From Fulvivirga imtechensis AK7 (GTDB lineage Bacteria; Bacteroidota; Bacteroidia; Cytophagales; Cyclobacteriaceae): 36,335 nucleotides of DNA. Below are positions 14,807 to 24,952 of this stretch, piece by piece; position 1 is the first letter of the stretch; each line of letters begins with the position of its first letter. The notes under the pieces are model-generated. The model ran no database searches. It worked only from the letters and a program-made list of their open reading frames with translations, and was not told the origin of the DNA. The stretch is from NCBI RefSeq assembly GCF_000331535.1, contig NZ_AMZN01000036.1, positions 1 to 36,335 of the forward strand, read 5' to 3'. The position numbers and the translations under genes are program-made.

Positions 14807-15541
14807 TCAGGAATTTACGAGCTGTCCTTTTTCAAACAGTAGTCGCATAATTTCTTCCGCCACTTGCCCGGCAGAATTCAGCTTACCTACTTTTTTGGCT
14901 TTCTTAAACTTTTTTACCTGGGGAAAATCCGTTTTTTTTACTGATCTGATCTTCGCTTGCATAGCTGTATCCATTTTGTAGGGTTCAAAAAGTATCATCC
15001 TCACAGGATATGAGCAGTTTTCCTGTTCACTGGCAACACTTTGTGTAAACTGGTTCAATGCCGCTTTGGCACTACCGTAGCAGCTCAATCCACTGTATCC
15101 TTTCCTTGAAGCTCCCGAGGAGATATTGATCACGCGCTTCTCTATACGAAGGTCTGTTGTTTTTTCAATAAACCGGGCGGTTAAGATAAATGGGGCCAGC
15201 GCGTTGAGGGCGAATGCACTGGCCACATCCTGGCTGCTACATTTATCGATAGGCTTTATAGGTTCTATGGTAGCAGCATTATTGATCAGTGTTATAGAAC
15301 TGGCATCATTAATATCGATGGCCGCAAAGGCATCATAAATGGCTCTTTCTACTTCATACCAGGCGCTGCCAAGGTTACAGGGAACATGTGATAGCCTATA
15401 GCCAAACTTTTTGGCATACTCCCACAGGTCGTAACTCTTTGTTCGGGAAATACCAACGACATGATTATGTGGCCCCAGTAGCTTAGCAGCCACTGCTTCG
15501 CCCAATCCCCTGGAAGCGCCTGTTATAATGTATACGTGCAT
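14807..15541 (-). CDS. SDR family oxidoreductase
   Basis: The 244-aa product is a classical short-chain dehydrogenase: the cofactor motif TGASRGLGEAVA is near residue 7, NNAAT is in the middle, and the active site has ISSGASRKG followed by YGSAK. The best resemblance from memory is to the sepiapterin/benzil reductase-like subgroup, which makes NADPH use likely. It starts 9 bp after fcl on the same strand and is therefore probably the last gene of the gmd-fcl operon. Whether it acts on a sugar or is a passenger is unknown. Confidence 0.85.
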   Translation of the reverse strand: MHVYIITGASRGLGEAVAAKLLGPHNHVVGISRTKSYDLWEYAKKFGYRLSHVPCNLGSAWYEVERAIYDAFAAIDINDASSITLINNAATIEPIKPIDKCSSQDVASAFALNALAPFILTARFIEKTTDLRIEKRVINISSGASRKGYSGLSCYGSAKAALNQFTQSVASEQENCSYPVRMILFEPYKMDTAMQAKIRSVKKTDFPQVKKFKKAKKVGKLNSAGQVAEEIMRLLFEKGQLVNS

Positions 15542-15550
15542 ATGTCGCCT

Positions 15551-16510
15551 TTAATGGGTTTGTAAGTGTCTTTTTTCATACTCGGCATAAACCTTCTGTA
15601 TGCCTTCCCATAGTTCTATTTTCGGATACCATCCCATATGGTTTATTCTTGTGGTATCTAACAGCTTCCTTGGCGTACCGTCAGGTTTTGCCGGATTAAA
15701 ACGCAAGCGGCCTTTGTATCCTATTACTGATTTGAGGAGCAGGGCAAGTTCATAGATGCTCAGGTCTTTACCGGTACCAACATTGATGATGCCTGGTTTA
15801 CTGTAGTTATTCATCAAAAACAGGCAGGCATCAGCAAGGTCATCCACATGGAGGAATTCCCGCCTTACCGTGCCGGTACCCCAGATTTCCACATCTCTTT
15901 CATCTTTAGTCTTTGCTTCATGGATCTTCCGTATGAGGGCGGGTAAAACATGAGCATTTTCCAAATCGTAATTATCATTCGGACCATAGAGATTAGTCGG
16001 CATCAGGCTAATAAAATTGGAGCCGTATTGAGCGTGATAGGCCTGACACAGTTTAATACCGGCTATTTTAGCAATGGCATAAGGCTCGTTGGTGGGTTCC
16101 AGCGAACCTGTAAGCAGGGCTTCCTCTTTCATTGGCTGTTGCGCATACTTAGGGTAAATACAGGAAGACCCTAAAAAAAGCAGCTTACGTACCCCTGACT
16201 TAAAAGACTGATGGATCACATTGTTCTGAATAGCCAGGTTATCATAGATAAACTCGGCCCGGTATGTGTTATTGGCATGTATACCTCCTACCCTGGCTGC
16301 TGCAAGAAATATATACTCCGGTTCTTCTATTTCAAAAAACCGCTGCACAGCATCCTGTTCGCGCAGGTCCAACTCTACAGATGTACGGAGTACAAAGTTG
16401 TAATACCCTGCTTTTTTTAGCTTCCGCAGAATAGCCGAACCAACCATGCCCTGATGCCCTGCAACATATATTTTAGCGTCTAAATCCATTGTTTCATATT
16501 TATCATTCAT
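15551..16510 (-). CDS. fcl: GDP-L-fucose synthase
   Basis: The 319-aa enzyme epimerises and reduces GDP-4-keto-6-deoxymannose to GDP-L-fucose. The Rossmann motif is [12 protein letters not shown]. The signature [20 protein letters not shown] and the following PYAIAKIAG contain the Ser and YxxxK active-site residues, and the length is normal. Translation may start at residue 1 or the Met at residue 8. It follows gmd at a gap of 27 bp, so the two form a complete GDP-fucose pathway from GDP-mannose. Confidence 0.95.
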   Translation of the reverse strand: MNDKYETMDLDAKIYVAGHQGMVGSAILRKLKKAGYYNFVLRTSVELDLREQDAVQRFFEIEEPEYIFLAAARVGGIHANNTYRAEFIYDNLAIQNNVIHQSFKSGVRKLLFLGSSCIYPKYAQQPMKEEALLTGSLEPTNEPYAIAKIAGIKLCQAYHAQYGSNFISLMPTNLYGPNDNYDLENAHVLPALIRKIHEAKTKDERDVEIWGTGTVRREFLHVDDLADACLFLMNNYSKPGIINVGTGKDLSIYELALLLKSVIGYKGRLRFNPAKPDGTPRKLLDTTRINHMGWYPKIELWEGIQKVYAEYEKRHLQTH

Positions 16511-16537
16511 TATTTTATCGTCTTTTAGGCTATCGTA

Positions 16538-17659
16538 CTATTCATCATACTTCAATACTTCAACGCCATTAGACATTAAGATCCTATCTCGTTCAAATAG
16601 CTTCAGGTCAGCAGCTACCATATCTTTCACCAGCTCCTGCACGGTATATTTCGGCTTCCAGTTCAGGCTGTTCCAGGCCTTGGCAGGATCACCTATCAGC
16701 AGGTCTACCTCAGTGGGTCTGAAATAGTTGGGGTCTACCGCCAGCACTACCTTGCCAGGCTCCACGAAATGGTCGATGCTTGTGCTTTCTACCACTCTGG
16801 CGACCTCGTTCACACCACTTCCTTCAAATGCTATCACTATGCCCGCCTCAGCGAATGCCATACGGGCAAAATCACGAACTGTGGTACTTACTCCGGTAGC
16901 AATCACGTAGTCGTCAGGATTCTGTTGCTGTAAGATCAGCCACATGGCCTCCACATAATCCCTGGCATGCCCCCAATCCCGTTTAGCGTCCAGATTGCCC
17001 AGGTACAGCCTGTCCTGAAGCCCCAATGCGATACGGGCCACAGCACGCGTTATCTTACGGGTAACGAATGTCTCCCCACGCAACGGAGATTCATGGTTGA
17101 ACAAAATGCCATTGCAGGCATACATATTATAAGCCTCCCGGTAATTCACGGTTATCCAGTAGCCGTAAAGCTTTGCCACTGCGTATGGTGACCGTGGATA
17201 GAAGGGGGTGCGCTCCGATTGAGGCACCTCCTGCACAAGCCCGTAAAGCTCCGATGTAGAAGCCTGGTAGATCCTTGTCTTGTTAGTGAGGTTGAGCAGG
17301 CGGATGGCCTCGAGTATCCTTAGCGTACCCAGCCCATCGGTATTGGCAGCGTATTCAGGGATATCGAAACTTACTTTTACATGTGACATAGCGCCGAGGT
17401 TGTATATCTCATCGGGCTGTGTCTCCTGGATGATCCTGATCAGGTTGGTAGCATCTGTAAGGTCACCGTAGTGCATCCTGAACCGCACATTCTCCTCGTG
17501 AGGATCCTGGTACAGGTGATCTACACGGTCCGTATTTAGCAAGGAACTCCTCCTTTTAATACCATGCACCATATAGCCTTTGTTAAGAAGAAATTCAGCC
17601 AGATATGCTCCATCCTGACCAGTGATACCTGTTATAAGAGCGGTTTTGTTTTTTTCCAT
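16538..17659 (-). CDS. gmd: GDP-mannose 4,6-dehydratase
   Basis: The 373-aa enzyme has the N-terminal [19 protein letters not shown] nucleotide-binding motif. The active site is marked by [10 protein letters not shown] (Thr/Ser and Glu) and [12 protein letters not shown] (YxxxK). The segment [18 protein letters not shown] is diagnostic of Gmd. It makes GDP-4-keto-6-deoxymannose, the substrate of the downstream Fcl. It heads the minus-strand operon gmd-fcl-SDR and is divergent from the initiating transferase gene, with a 450-bp spacer carrying the TANNTA element. Confidence 0.96.
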   Translation of the reverse strand: MEKNKTALITGITGQDGAYLAEFLLNKGYMVHGIKRRSSLLNTDRVDHLYQDPHEENVRFRMHYGDLTDATNLIRIIQETQPDEIYNLGAMSHVKVSFDIPEYAANTDGLGTLRILEAIRLLNLTNKTRIYQASTSELYGLVQEVPQSERTPFYPRSPYAVAKLYGYWITVNYREAYNMYACNGILFNHESPLRGETFVTRKITRAVARIALGLQDRLYLGNLDAKRDWGHARDYVEAMWLILQQQNPDDYVIATGVSTTVRDFARMAFAEAGIVIAFEGSGVNEVARVVESTSIDHFVEPGKVVLAVDPNYFRPTEVDLLIGDPAKAWNSLNWKPKYTVQELVKDMVAADLKLFERDRILMSNGVEVLKYDE

Positions 17660-18109
17660 GGTGAGACTTTTTCAATGTCAGTTTTGTCTGACAATAATAG
17701 GTACAGACACCTCGGTGGCTCAATGATGGAGGTATAGCGACTAAATGATTGTTGTCATCAACAGATTAAAAGAGTACTCAGATTAACTTGATCGTTAAAA
17801 GGAAAGCTCTTTCAAAATAATACAAAAGGTATGTCGATCACATTGAATGAGTAAAGTTTCCAGTAGCGGTGACTCCCGTCATTTCGGTTCATGCCGGGGC
17901 TACATACCTTTATAACCGGCATAAGATCTTTTGATTTTTAACTAGTGTTTGTAAGAAAACTCTAAGTGGCTTTAAGAAAACGTTCCCGCCAAAGGGCGGG
18001 ACGAAGTGCCAAAAAGCGGAGCGTACTGAGGTACGTGAGCATTTTTGGGGCGAGCGTAACGCAGACATTGGCGTTTTCTTAGAGACACTAACTAACCCGG
18101 CCTGACCTT
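17660..18109. other. Divergent spacer between gmd and the initiating transferase
   Basis: The spacer must hold promoters for both directions, but no clear TTTG/TAnnTTTG pair was found. An inverted repeat TGTCAG/CTGACA is at 17676-17693, about 20 bp upstream of gmd. A complete TANNTA element fills 17945-18088. The rest shows no gene. Confidence 0.5.
17945..18088 (+). mobile_element. Complete TANNTA element 21 bp upstream of the initiating transferase
   Basis: This is the best-preserved copy, 144 bp. Ends are GTGTTTGTAAGAAAAC and GTTTTCTTAGAGACAC, 16-bp terminal inverted repeats with two mismatches, flanked by perfect TAACTA duplications (17939-17944 and 18089-18094). The left end carries a tandem near-copy of itself (GTGGCTTTAAGAAAACG). 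Inside are a CCCGCC/GGCGGG hairpin and an imperfect palindrome around gcgtactgaggtacg. There is no coding capacity, so it is a MITE-like non-autonomous element; the parent transposase is not in the window. Confidence 0.9.
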
Positions 18110-19495
18110 ATGGAAGAGAAATACCATTCCCGCTTTATTAAAGTAATCTTATGTGCAGTAGACTTGATCCTGATCACCATCATTTTTACTATCCTCCAAA
18201 AATTAGGCCTTATCCAATTGTCGAGAGAAGATCTGTATTTCCTGTCCCTCATTTTTGGTTTTAGCTGGATAGCCACCGGACTTTTTTCCGGGATATATGA
18301 AATCAGCAAGTACAGCCTGATAAGAAGCCTTAGTATCAACCTGTTCAGTACATTACTGTTCCATATTATCCTCATCTACTTTACCCTGTACAGCCTGATA
18401 GCGCAAAGTATTAACTTAAAGGCGTTACTTACCCTTTACCTTTTTGCTGCTTTAGCAATGATAGGGACACGAATTGTTTATAAACTGGTGTGGAAATATT
18501 TCGAATTCTCCGGATTTGAGCTAAGGCGAATAGTAATTGTGGGTACAACCCGCTCCGGTAAAGCGCTGTATGATTTCTTTACCCTTCAGGCTGGCTCGGG
18601 CTATGTCTTCAAAGGTTTTTTTGATAACTACCCCAACCCTGATATTGTAAATCGTAAGCTGGTGAGGGGTACTGTAGACGACCTCAACGCTTTTTGCATC
18701 AGGGAAGGTATTGACGAGATCTATTTTGCATTGCCGCTGGTTCACAAGGAGCTGATAGAGCGCCTCGGCCGGTTTGCCGATGACAACTGTATCTATCTCA
18801 GAATTGCCCCTGATTTCAGCGAAGTAGTTCGCAACAGCCATAATGTGTTCCTGTATGATTCCATACCGGTACTCACCGTGAGAAAAGAACCGCTGGGCAT
18901 GTTTGTAAACGCTGCATTAAAAAGAGCCTTCGATATCATGTTCTCACTTACTGTTATTGTCTTCATTTTCCCCATTGTGATCCCCCTCATTGCGCTGACT
19001 ATTGTATGGGACTCCGAAGGTCCTGTTATTTTCAAGCAATTGCGTCCAGGAAAGAAAAATAAACTGTTTGAATGCTATAAATTCAGAACTATGTATGTGA
19101 ATGGGACCACTGAAAAAATGGCCGTGAAAGGTGACCCCCGTATTACCAGGGTAGGTGCTTTTCTGAGAAAAACGAGCCTGGATGAATTGCCTCAGTTCGT
19201 CAATGTACTATTAGGTGATATGTCGGTTGTGGGGCCGCGTCCTAACCTGCTCAGCCAACTTGAAGAGTACTCAAAAAGCATACGCAAGTATAAAGTCAGA
19301 CACTTTATTTCTCCCGGAATAACCGGCTATGCCCAGGTGAACGGCTTCAGAGGAGAAGTAAAAGAAATAGAGTTGATGGAAAAACGGGTAGAATACGATG
19401 TAGCCTATATGGAAAACTGGAGCTTGCTCCTGGACCTGAAGATCATATTGCAAACTGTACGGAAAATGGTGAAAGGTGATGAGCATGCTTACTGA
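18110..19495 (+). CDS. Polyprenyl glycosylphosphotransferase (initiating sugar transferase)
   Basis: The 461-aa protein starts polysaccharide repeat-unit assembly by moving a sugar phosphate to undecaprenyl phosphate. About 120 N-terminal residues contain four hydrophobic segments, followed by a CoA-binding-like Rossmann region (IVIVGTTRSGKALYDFF). A further membrane segment near 280 precedes the bacterial transferase domain with FKQLRPGKKNKLFECYKFRT, SLDELPQFVNVLLGDMS and VVGPRPNL. This is the WbaP/WcaJ type architecture. The sugar (glucose or galactose) is not evident. It begins a plus-strand operon with the WecG-type gene and a beta-helix gene, and its 5' region is interrupted by the TANNTA element. 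Confidence 0.93.
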   Translation: MEEKYHSRFIKVILCAVDLILITIIFTILQKLGLIQLSREDLYFLSLIFGFSWIATGLFSGIYEISKYSLIRSLSINLFSTLLFHIILIYFTLYSLIAQSINLKALLTLYLFAALAMIGTRIVYKLVWKYFEFSGFELRRIVIVGTTRSGKALYDFFTLQAGSGYVFKGFFDNYPNPDIVNRKLVRGTVDDLNAFCIREGIDEIYFALPLVHKELIERLGRFADDNCIYLRIAPDFSEVVRNSHNVFLYDSIPVLTVRKEPLGMFVNAALKRAFDIMFSLTVIVFIFPIVIPLIALTIVWDSEGPVIFKQLRPGKKNKLFECYKFRTMYVNGTTEKMAVKGDPRITRVGAFLRKTSLDELPQFVNVLLGDMSVVGPRPNLLSQLEEYSKSIRKYKVRHFISPGITGYAQVNGFRGEVKEIELMEKRVEYDVAYMENWSLLLDLKIILQTVRKMVKGDEHAY

Positions 19496-19524
19496 ATAAA
19501 ATTACGATAACAAAAGATCATCTT

Positions 19525-20319
19525 ATGGAAAAGGAAACGATCCTTTCAACCGGTATTTCTATAGCAACACCCCGGACGTTTGTGCGGGAGGTTATACGCC
19601 TGACAGAAGCTGATCACTCTTCATACATCTGCTTTGCTAATGTGCATATGCTCATAGAAGCTTACCGTAATCCTGAATTCCGCGACACGGTAAACAATGC
19701 GGAGCTGGTAGCTGCAGACGGCAGACCTCTTTCACTTTTTCTACAGGTCTTCAAAGGTATCAGACAAAAACGAATATGTGGAATGGACCTCCTGCCCATC
19801 CTCTTGTGCGAGGCAGAGCGGCAGGGGAAATCAGTTTTTTTCTATGGGTCAACCGCTGAGGTACTCAATAGCATGAGGGAGCGAGCAGGCCAGGAGTTTC
19901 CAAGGCTTCGGGTTGCAGGTCAATATTCGCCTCCTTTTCGACCTCTTGAACCCGAAGAAAAGCAGGAGATCTCCCACTGGATCAACAGCTTACACCCCGA
20001 CCTGCTTTTTGTCTCTCTGGGCTGCCCAAAGCAGGAAAAATGGATGGCAGAATTTCAGGACAAAATAAAAAGCTGTATGCTGGGTCTGGGGCAGGCTTTC
20101 ACTGTTTATGCCGGTAAAGAAAAAAGGCTGCCTTTATGGATGCGTAACCTGTCACTGGAATGGGTCTATCGACTTTACCTGGAGCCCAGGAGGCTGTGGA
20201 AGCGCTATCTCTATGGCAATTCATATTTCCTGATGCTGGTGTTGAAGCATGCACTAAACCAGTTGATAGCCCCTGTGAAAAAGTTCGCACGTTCGTCAAA
20301 CCCGGCGAATACGGCCTAG
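19525..20319 (+). CDS. WecG/TagA/CpsF family glycosyltransferase
   Basis: The 264-aa product matches GT26. Typical family marks are CFANVHMLIEAYRNPEFRD, ADGRPLSLFLQ (family D-G-x-P), FFYGSTAEVL and FVSLGCPKQEKWM, then YAGKEKRLPLWM. GT26 enzymes add the second sugar (often N-acetylmannosaminuronate or N-acetylmannosamine) to the lipid-linked first sugar. It lies 29 bp after the initiating transferase, in line with that order of action. Donor sugar is unknown. Confidence 0.92.
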   Translation: MEKETILSTGISIATPRTFVREVIRLTEADHSSYICFANVHMLIEAYRNPEFRDTVNNAELVAADGRPLSLFLQVFKGIRQKRICGMDLLPILLCEAERQGKSVFFYGSTAEVLNSMRERAGQEFPRLRVAGQYSPPFRPLEPEEKQEISHWINSLHPDLLFVSLGCPKQEKWMAEFQDKIKSCMLGLGQAFTVYAGKEKRLPLWMRNLSLEWVYRLYLEPRRLWKRYLYGNSYFLMLVLKHALNQLIAPVKKFARSSNPANTA

Positions 20320-20329
20320 CCGCAAAAGC

Positions 20330-22762
20330 ATGAAATCTCGCTCTACATATATCATTCTGCTGGCAACCATTTTCCTTTGCCTGCTGTCCGGCCCGCAAGT
20401 ACATGGCAAATGCTATTACCTGGCGCAAAATGGTGATGACAACAACAGCGGAACCAGTTCAGATAGTCCGTGGCGTACCTTGCAAAAGCTACAGTTGCAT
20501 CTTCTCTACATCAAGCCGGGCGACTCTGTGTTACTGAAAAGAGGGAGCATTTTTACAGGTTCGCTACACCTGCAAAAATGGGGTAACCCTGAAAAGAAAA
20601 TATTTATCGGAGCATACGGAACAGGTATACCACCCATTATCAAAGGCACTGTCGATCTAAAACAATGGACGTCTCTGGGAAATAACCTGTGGAAAGCAGA
20701 CTGGCCTGACAGTGTCATTCCAGCAGACCTTTTCATTGATGGTAAAAGGCAGTCTTTAGGCAGGTATCCCAATACCGGATACCTTTCAGCAAGTACACCA
20801 GGTGTTTCCAAAATCGAACTCAGCGACACCACCTGCCTTAACCAGGAAAACGGATATTGGTCCGGGGCCGAGGTGGTGGTTAAAAGCAGCAGGTGGACCC
20901 TGGACAGGCTTGCTGTGAAGCGCTTTGAGAATGGTACATTTTATTTTGAGGGAGCAGCAAGTTATCCTTTACCACAAAAAACCGATTATTTCATCCAACA
21001 GCATATTGCCACCTTAGATAGCCCAGGAGAATGGTTTTACGACCAAAAGCGTCAGGAAATAGTTCTTTATCAGGACGGAGTTGACCCAAACAACTTCAAC
21101 ATCGAGGTAAATACACTAAATTACGGATTGCACATTGCCGGATCAGGCTATATAGAAGTCGATGGTCTCGTTTTTTTCGGACAACGGGTAGCAGGGTTGA
21201 GCATCAGGAATAGCAAAGACATTGCTGTCACCAACTCCACCATTTCCAATATTTCTCATAATGGGCTGGAGGTCATTTCTTCCGAAAACATATATATTGG
21301 GAGCAACGTGATCAGTGATATTCACAATAATGGTGTGGAATGGCAAAACAACGATCAGGCTATCTTCACCGGTAACACTGTACGCAAGGTGGGCCTTAAT
21401 GCAGGACGTGGAGCCAGTGGAAATGGAACATATATCGGCTTTTACATCACCGGAGCAGGAGATCGTGATCATTTGATCGAATACAACACCTTTGACAGCA
21501 CAGGCTATACGGCTATCGACTTCAGAACGGGTAATACATCAGTACAGTGCAACCTCATCAGCAACTTCTGTCTTATAAAAGATGATGGAGGAGGAATTTA
21601 CACCTGGAACAACGATTTCGGGAACAATACGATCAGCAAAAATATCATTATCGGAACAAAAACACCTTCATTGCACAAGTCACATGAATCCTATGCTCAG
21701 GGCATCTACATTGACGACTTGTCCCAGGGTATTTCCATTAATGATAATACCGTAGCTTATTGTGAAGGCTCCGGTATTCTGATACACAATGCCGGCAACA
21801 TTTCAATCCAGGGCAACAAGCTGATGAATAACGGAAACAATTTTTTAAATAGTGAAAAAGCTCAACTGGTGGTGAAGCGCGATGCCATCGTACCTGCTGA
21901 TAAGTTCATCAGCAGGAACATTATTGCTGAGAATAACATCCTGGTGGCAGGCCGGGAAGATCAATATGCGGCACTGCTTTACTTCCCCGACCAAAAAAAC
22001 ATGGAGCAGGCTATTACCTTTGAAAGGAACAGTTACGCCACGCTGGCCACCAATTCATTCTACATCTACTATACCTCAGCAGACAATCTGTGTGACGGCT
22101 ATTCACAGCTAAGCTTTCAGGAGTGGCAGGAACATGCCGCAAAAGACCTTAGTTCCTCAGCTACAGCGTTTCCACGGAAGATGGTAAGCGGGAAACTACT
22201 TTTAGCAGAAAAAATGGAGAGGGAAAACTGGTTTACCTGGCCGGCCCAGACATTTCTGAATGTAACGCACACGGGGAGTAGCCCGGCCACCATTACGGCA
22301 GCCCCCGGAGAGGCACAGGAGGTACTGCTCTATAGAACAGGCTTAGCCTTTGACACAGAAAAGATCTATCGGTTATCTGTTACGATGAATACCAAACAAC
22401 CCGGAGAAATCGAATTTGTTCCGCTTATGAGTGAAGCACCATGGGAAGCTCTGGGACAGTATCATTGTCTGAAGAGTGATTCAATATTCAGAAACGTTAC
22501 TTTCTATTTTAAGCCCACAATAAACTGTGAAAGGGCTCGCCTGAATTTCAAATCCGATCAAACTTTGCATCTCAGAAATATTCAAGTTCACGAGATGCAA
22601 ACCCCTGTACAAACGGAGAAGGTCAGGCTTTTATACAATGGCACGCAACAAGAAATGACGTGTAAGCTGACCGGTTCATATGCTTATCTCAATGGGTTAC
22701 CCGTAAGCCGGGAGATGCGGTTGCCTCCTTATGGCGCTGTAATCCTGCTTGAGATTGAGTAA
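20330..22762 (+). CDS. Secreted right-handed parallel beta-helix protein
   Basis: The 810-aa product begins with a signal peptide ending near HGKC. A start region of the type YYLAQNGDDNNSGTSSDSPW and TLQKLQL matches the DUF1565/pectate-lyase-like opening. Residues about 255-520 consist of repeated N-rich coils (VTNSTISNISHNGLEVI, INDNTVAYCEGSGILIHNAG), the ladder of a right-handed beta-helix. The C-terminal 170 residues are beta-rich and could be a carbohydrate-binding domain. It follows the GT26 gene by 10 bp, so it is probably part of the polysaccharide operon as a lyase, epimerase or modifying enzyme. Catalytic residues were not identified. Confidence 0.8.
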   Translation: MKSRSTYIILLATIFLCLLSGPQVHGKCYYLAQNGDDNNSGTSSDSPWRTLQKLQLHLLYIKPGDSVLLKRGSIFTGSLHLQKWGNPEKKIFIGAYGTGIPPIIKGTVDLKQWTSLGNNLWKADWPDSVIPADLFIDGKRQSLGRYPNTGYLSASTPGVSKIELSDTTCLNQENGYWSGAEVVVKSSRWTLDRLAVKRFENGTFYFEGAASYPLPQKTDYFIQQHIATLDSPGEWFYDQKRQEIVLYQDGVDPNNFNIEVNTLNYGLHIAGSGYIEVDGLVFFGQRVAGLSIRNSKDIAVTNSTISNISHNGLEVISSENIYIGSNVISDIHNNGVEWQNNDQAIFTGNTVRKVGLNAGRGASGNGTYIGFYITGAGDRDHLIEYNTFDSTGYTAIDFRTGNTSVQCNLISNFCLIKDDGGGIYTWNNDFGNNTISKNIIIGTKTPSLHKSHESYAQGIYIDDLSQGISINDNTVAYCEGSGILIHNAGNISIQGNKLMNNGNNFLNSEKAQLVVKRDAIVPADKFISRNIIAENNILVAGREDQYAALLYFPDQKNMEQAITFERNSYATLATNSFYIYYTSADNLCDGYSQLSFQEWQEHAAKDLSSSATAFPRKMVSGKLLLAEKMERENWFTWPAQTFLNVTHTGSSPATITAAPGEAQEVLLYRTGLAFDTEKIYRLSVTMNTKQPGEIEFVPLMSEAPWEALGQYHCLKSDSIFRNVTFYFKPTINCERARLNFKSDQTLHLRNIQVHEMQTPVQTEKVRLLYNGTQQEMTCKLTGSYAYLNGLPVSREMRLPPYGAVILLEIE

Positions 22763-22769
22763 AAATACT

Positions 22770-23726
22770 TCAAAGCCTCGTCCTCATAATAATGGTAAAG
22801 AGATCGGATACTCTGGAAAAAGCCGCTTTCAGTCCTCTTTTGATCCTTCCGCCTACTACAAGGGGATAAATACGAACGTAATAGCCCAAATGGACTGCTA
22901 TGAAAGCACCTGCAGCCAGGTAAAAGCGGGTAAAAACGGGGAGCGATGAAAAAACAGCGGAACGAGACATGACTTCTCTGTAAGCATCTATGGCTATTTT
23001 AAAATGTGGATGTGTAGCGGCAAAGGAAGACTCCCCTATAAGTCGTGCGTAGTGCCTGAAGTCGCGCGAAGCACCCCCAAGGGTCTTATGGTAACCTACA
23101 AAGTCAAGGTTTCTGATCTTGCCTAAAAAAGCCATATTAGCCACAAAATGCCAGTCATTCCCGATTACCCTCCTGATATCGACCTGTTGCGCCACCTTTG
23201 TGCGCATAATACCGTGGTACATAGCTCCATGCATGACTTTGAGGTAATACCCCATCACCCTAACTACCGGTGAAGAGTTGCAAAAGTTGAACCCGTGCTC
23301 AAACTCAGCTTTCTGCCCATTAACAGTGTATTCTATAACTCCGGAAGCGAGAACAAAATTGTTGTTTTGTTCAAGGAAATCTACACACGCGCTTACGGTA
23401 TGCCGGGCCAAAGTATCATCCACTGCCAGCCACATGAAATAATCTCCCGAAGCATTTTGCAAAAGAAATTCAAAATTGGCCAACATTCCTAAATTTTCAG
23501 GATGTCGAACATACTTTATCTGTGGAGAAAGCTTTACCAGTTCACTACATATCTCAGAGGTCAGATCGGTGGATCCATTATCGGCAACAAGAATTTCAAG
23601 ATGGTCATAGTCCTGATCCAAAGCGGAGTGTATGGCCCGCTTCAGAGAAGTACCCCCATTATAAGTAGGTATGCCGATGGTTACCAGTGGTTTTTGACTC
23701 TCCTGTACTATGTTCTGATTTGTCAT
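22770..23726 (-). CDS. Glycosyltransferase family 2
   Basis: The 318-aa product has the GT-A fold opening VTIGIPTYNGGTSLKRAI, with SALDQDYDHLEILVADNGST, and the metal-binding acidic motif FMWLAVDDT near residue 105. A hydrophobic segment near the C terminus suggests membrane association. It is the last gene of the long minus-strand run and converges on the beta-helix gene with only 7 bp between stops. Donor and acceptor are not predictable. Confidence 0.9.
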   Translation of the reverse strand: MTNQNIVQESQKPLVTIGIPTYNGGTSLKRAIHSALDQDYDHLEILVADNGSTDLTSEICSELVKLSPQIKYVRHPENLGMLANFEFLLQNASGDYFMWLAVDDTLARHTVSACVDFLEQNNNFVLASGVIEYTVNGQKAEFEHGFNFCNSSPVVRVMGYYLKVMHGAMYHGIMRTKVAQQVDIRRVIGNDWHFVANMAFLGKIRNLDFVGYHKTLGGASRDFRHYARLIGESSFAATHPHFKIAIDAYREVMSRSAVFSSLPVFTRFYLAAGAFIAVHLGYYVRIYPLVVGGRIKRGLKAAFSRVSDLFTIIMRTRL

Positions 23727-23734
23727 TCTTTTAT

Positions 23735-24952
23735 TTATTCAGAGATAATAAGGTGTTGTTCGGATTTTTTGACCCCCAGAGGGTTCTTATCCTTAATCAC
23801 CTCCTGATAGATGCCATGCAAAATTTTGTAATTGATCTTAGCTGTATATTTTCTGAGAAAGGTGATCCTGGCATTTATTGACAGGGATTTTTCCAGGCCA
23901 GTATCAGTCGTCAACTGCTTAACTGCCCGCCCCAGATCAGTAGAATTACCAGCTTCGAAGAGGAGGCCGTTAATACCGTCCTGAACAAGTTCCTTCATGG
24001 CGCCCAACCGGGAGGCCACAACCGGTGTTGCAGTAGAAAATGCCTCTATGATGGTCATCCCAAAGGTTTCATATAAGATAGAAGGAAAAATAAGCGCCCG
24101 GCAGTGCTTCAGGTAATATAGCACCTCCCCCTTCGCTTTGAAACCCATGTAGCGGATATTGGGGTAAAGCCTGGATGCCCCTTCCACCATTCCCCTCAGG
24201 GGCCCGTCTCCGATAATGGCAAGATTAAAACCGTCATGTTGTGCCGCCTTTAGTAAGGTATGTACCCCTTTTTCTACGGTCAACCGGCCTGCAAAAAGGA
24301 AAAAATTGTTTCGTTTCTTCTCACCCTTACCGCTATCACCAACAAAATTGGGTTTTAGAACAAATTTTTTTTGAGGTATACCTAATACAGATTGTCCAAA
24401 TTTATCACGTGCAAAATTTGTAAGTACGATATAGCGATCAATTTTGTTTTTCCAGGTACCTGTCAGCCGGTGAAATGCCGTCATCAGCGCTACTGCGGCT
24501 GTTTGCAATTTTGAGTTCCTGTAAACGCCTTTCCAGATGGCATCAATAGGAAAAATGCGCCTGATACTCTTTTCATAGATAGAAAAACGGTAAAAGAGGG
24601 TAGCTCCGGGACAGAGCAACCGGTAATTGTGCAGCGTAAGTACAACCGGAATACCATACTTCTTTGCTACCATAAAAACAGCAGGGGAAGCCAGTGGCAG
24701 AAAATTATGAACATGAATAATGTCAGGATTAAAATATCTGATTTCTTTTTCCAGCCTCCTGGCGCTCTTTCGGTTGTAGATGACACCTAAAGCGGCCGCC
24801 AATTTATCTTTCCAGGTACGGATCGTGTCGTTATCAAACGTAAGATAGTGTACTGCATGGCCATGGCGAGACAATAGCTTACCTTCGGTTTCAAACACAT
24901 AGTCTTCGCCCCCTGCTTGTTGGTAGTAGTTATGTATCAGCAATATATTCAT
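23735..24952 (-). CDS. Glycosyltransferase family 4 (GT-B)
   Basis: The 405-aa product has the GT4 opening LLIHNYYQQAGGEDYVFETE and the donor-binding half with FAGRLTVEKGVHTLLKAA. The E-x7-E region reads FPSILYETFGMTIIEAFS, then TPVVASRLGAMKEL. It overlaps the end of the DUF2172/DUF4910 gene by 4 bp (ATGA), showing translational coupling in the operon. The linkage is unknown. Confidence 0.93.
   Translation of the reverse strand: MNILLIHNYYQQAGGEDYVFETEGKLLSRHGHAVHYLTFDNDTIRTWKDKLAAALGVIYNRKSARRLEKEIRYFNPDIIHVHNFLPLASPAVFMVAKKYGIPVVLTLHNYRLLCPGATLFYRFSIYEKSIRRIFPIDAIWKGVYRNSKLQTAAVALMTAFHRLTGTWKNKIDRYIVLTNFARDKFGQSVLGIPQKKFVLKPNFVGDSGKGEKKRNNFFLFAGRLTVEKGVHTLLKAAQHDGFNLAIIGDGPLRGMVEGASRLYPNIRYMGFKAKGEVLYYLKHCRALIFPSILYETFGMTIIEAFSTATPVVASRLGAMKELVQDGINGLLFEAGNSTDLGRAVKQLTTDTGLEKSLSINARITFLRKYTAKINYKILHGIYQEVIKDKNPLGVKKSEQHLIISE

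Noticed and set aside
17660-17944. JUMPstart/ops-type antitermination site before the polysaccharide genes
   Set aside because: No ops-like core (GGCGGTAG) is present, and such sites are not typical in Bacteroidota.
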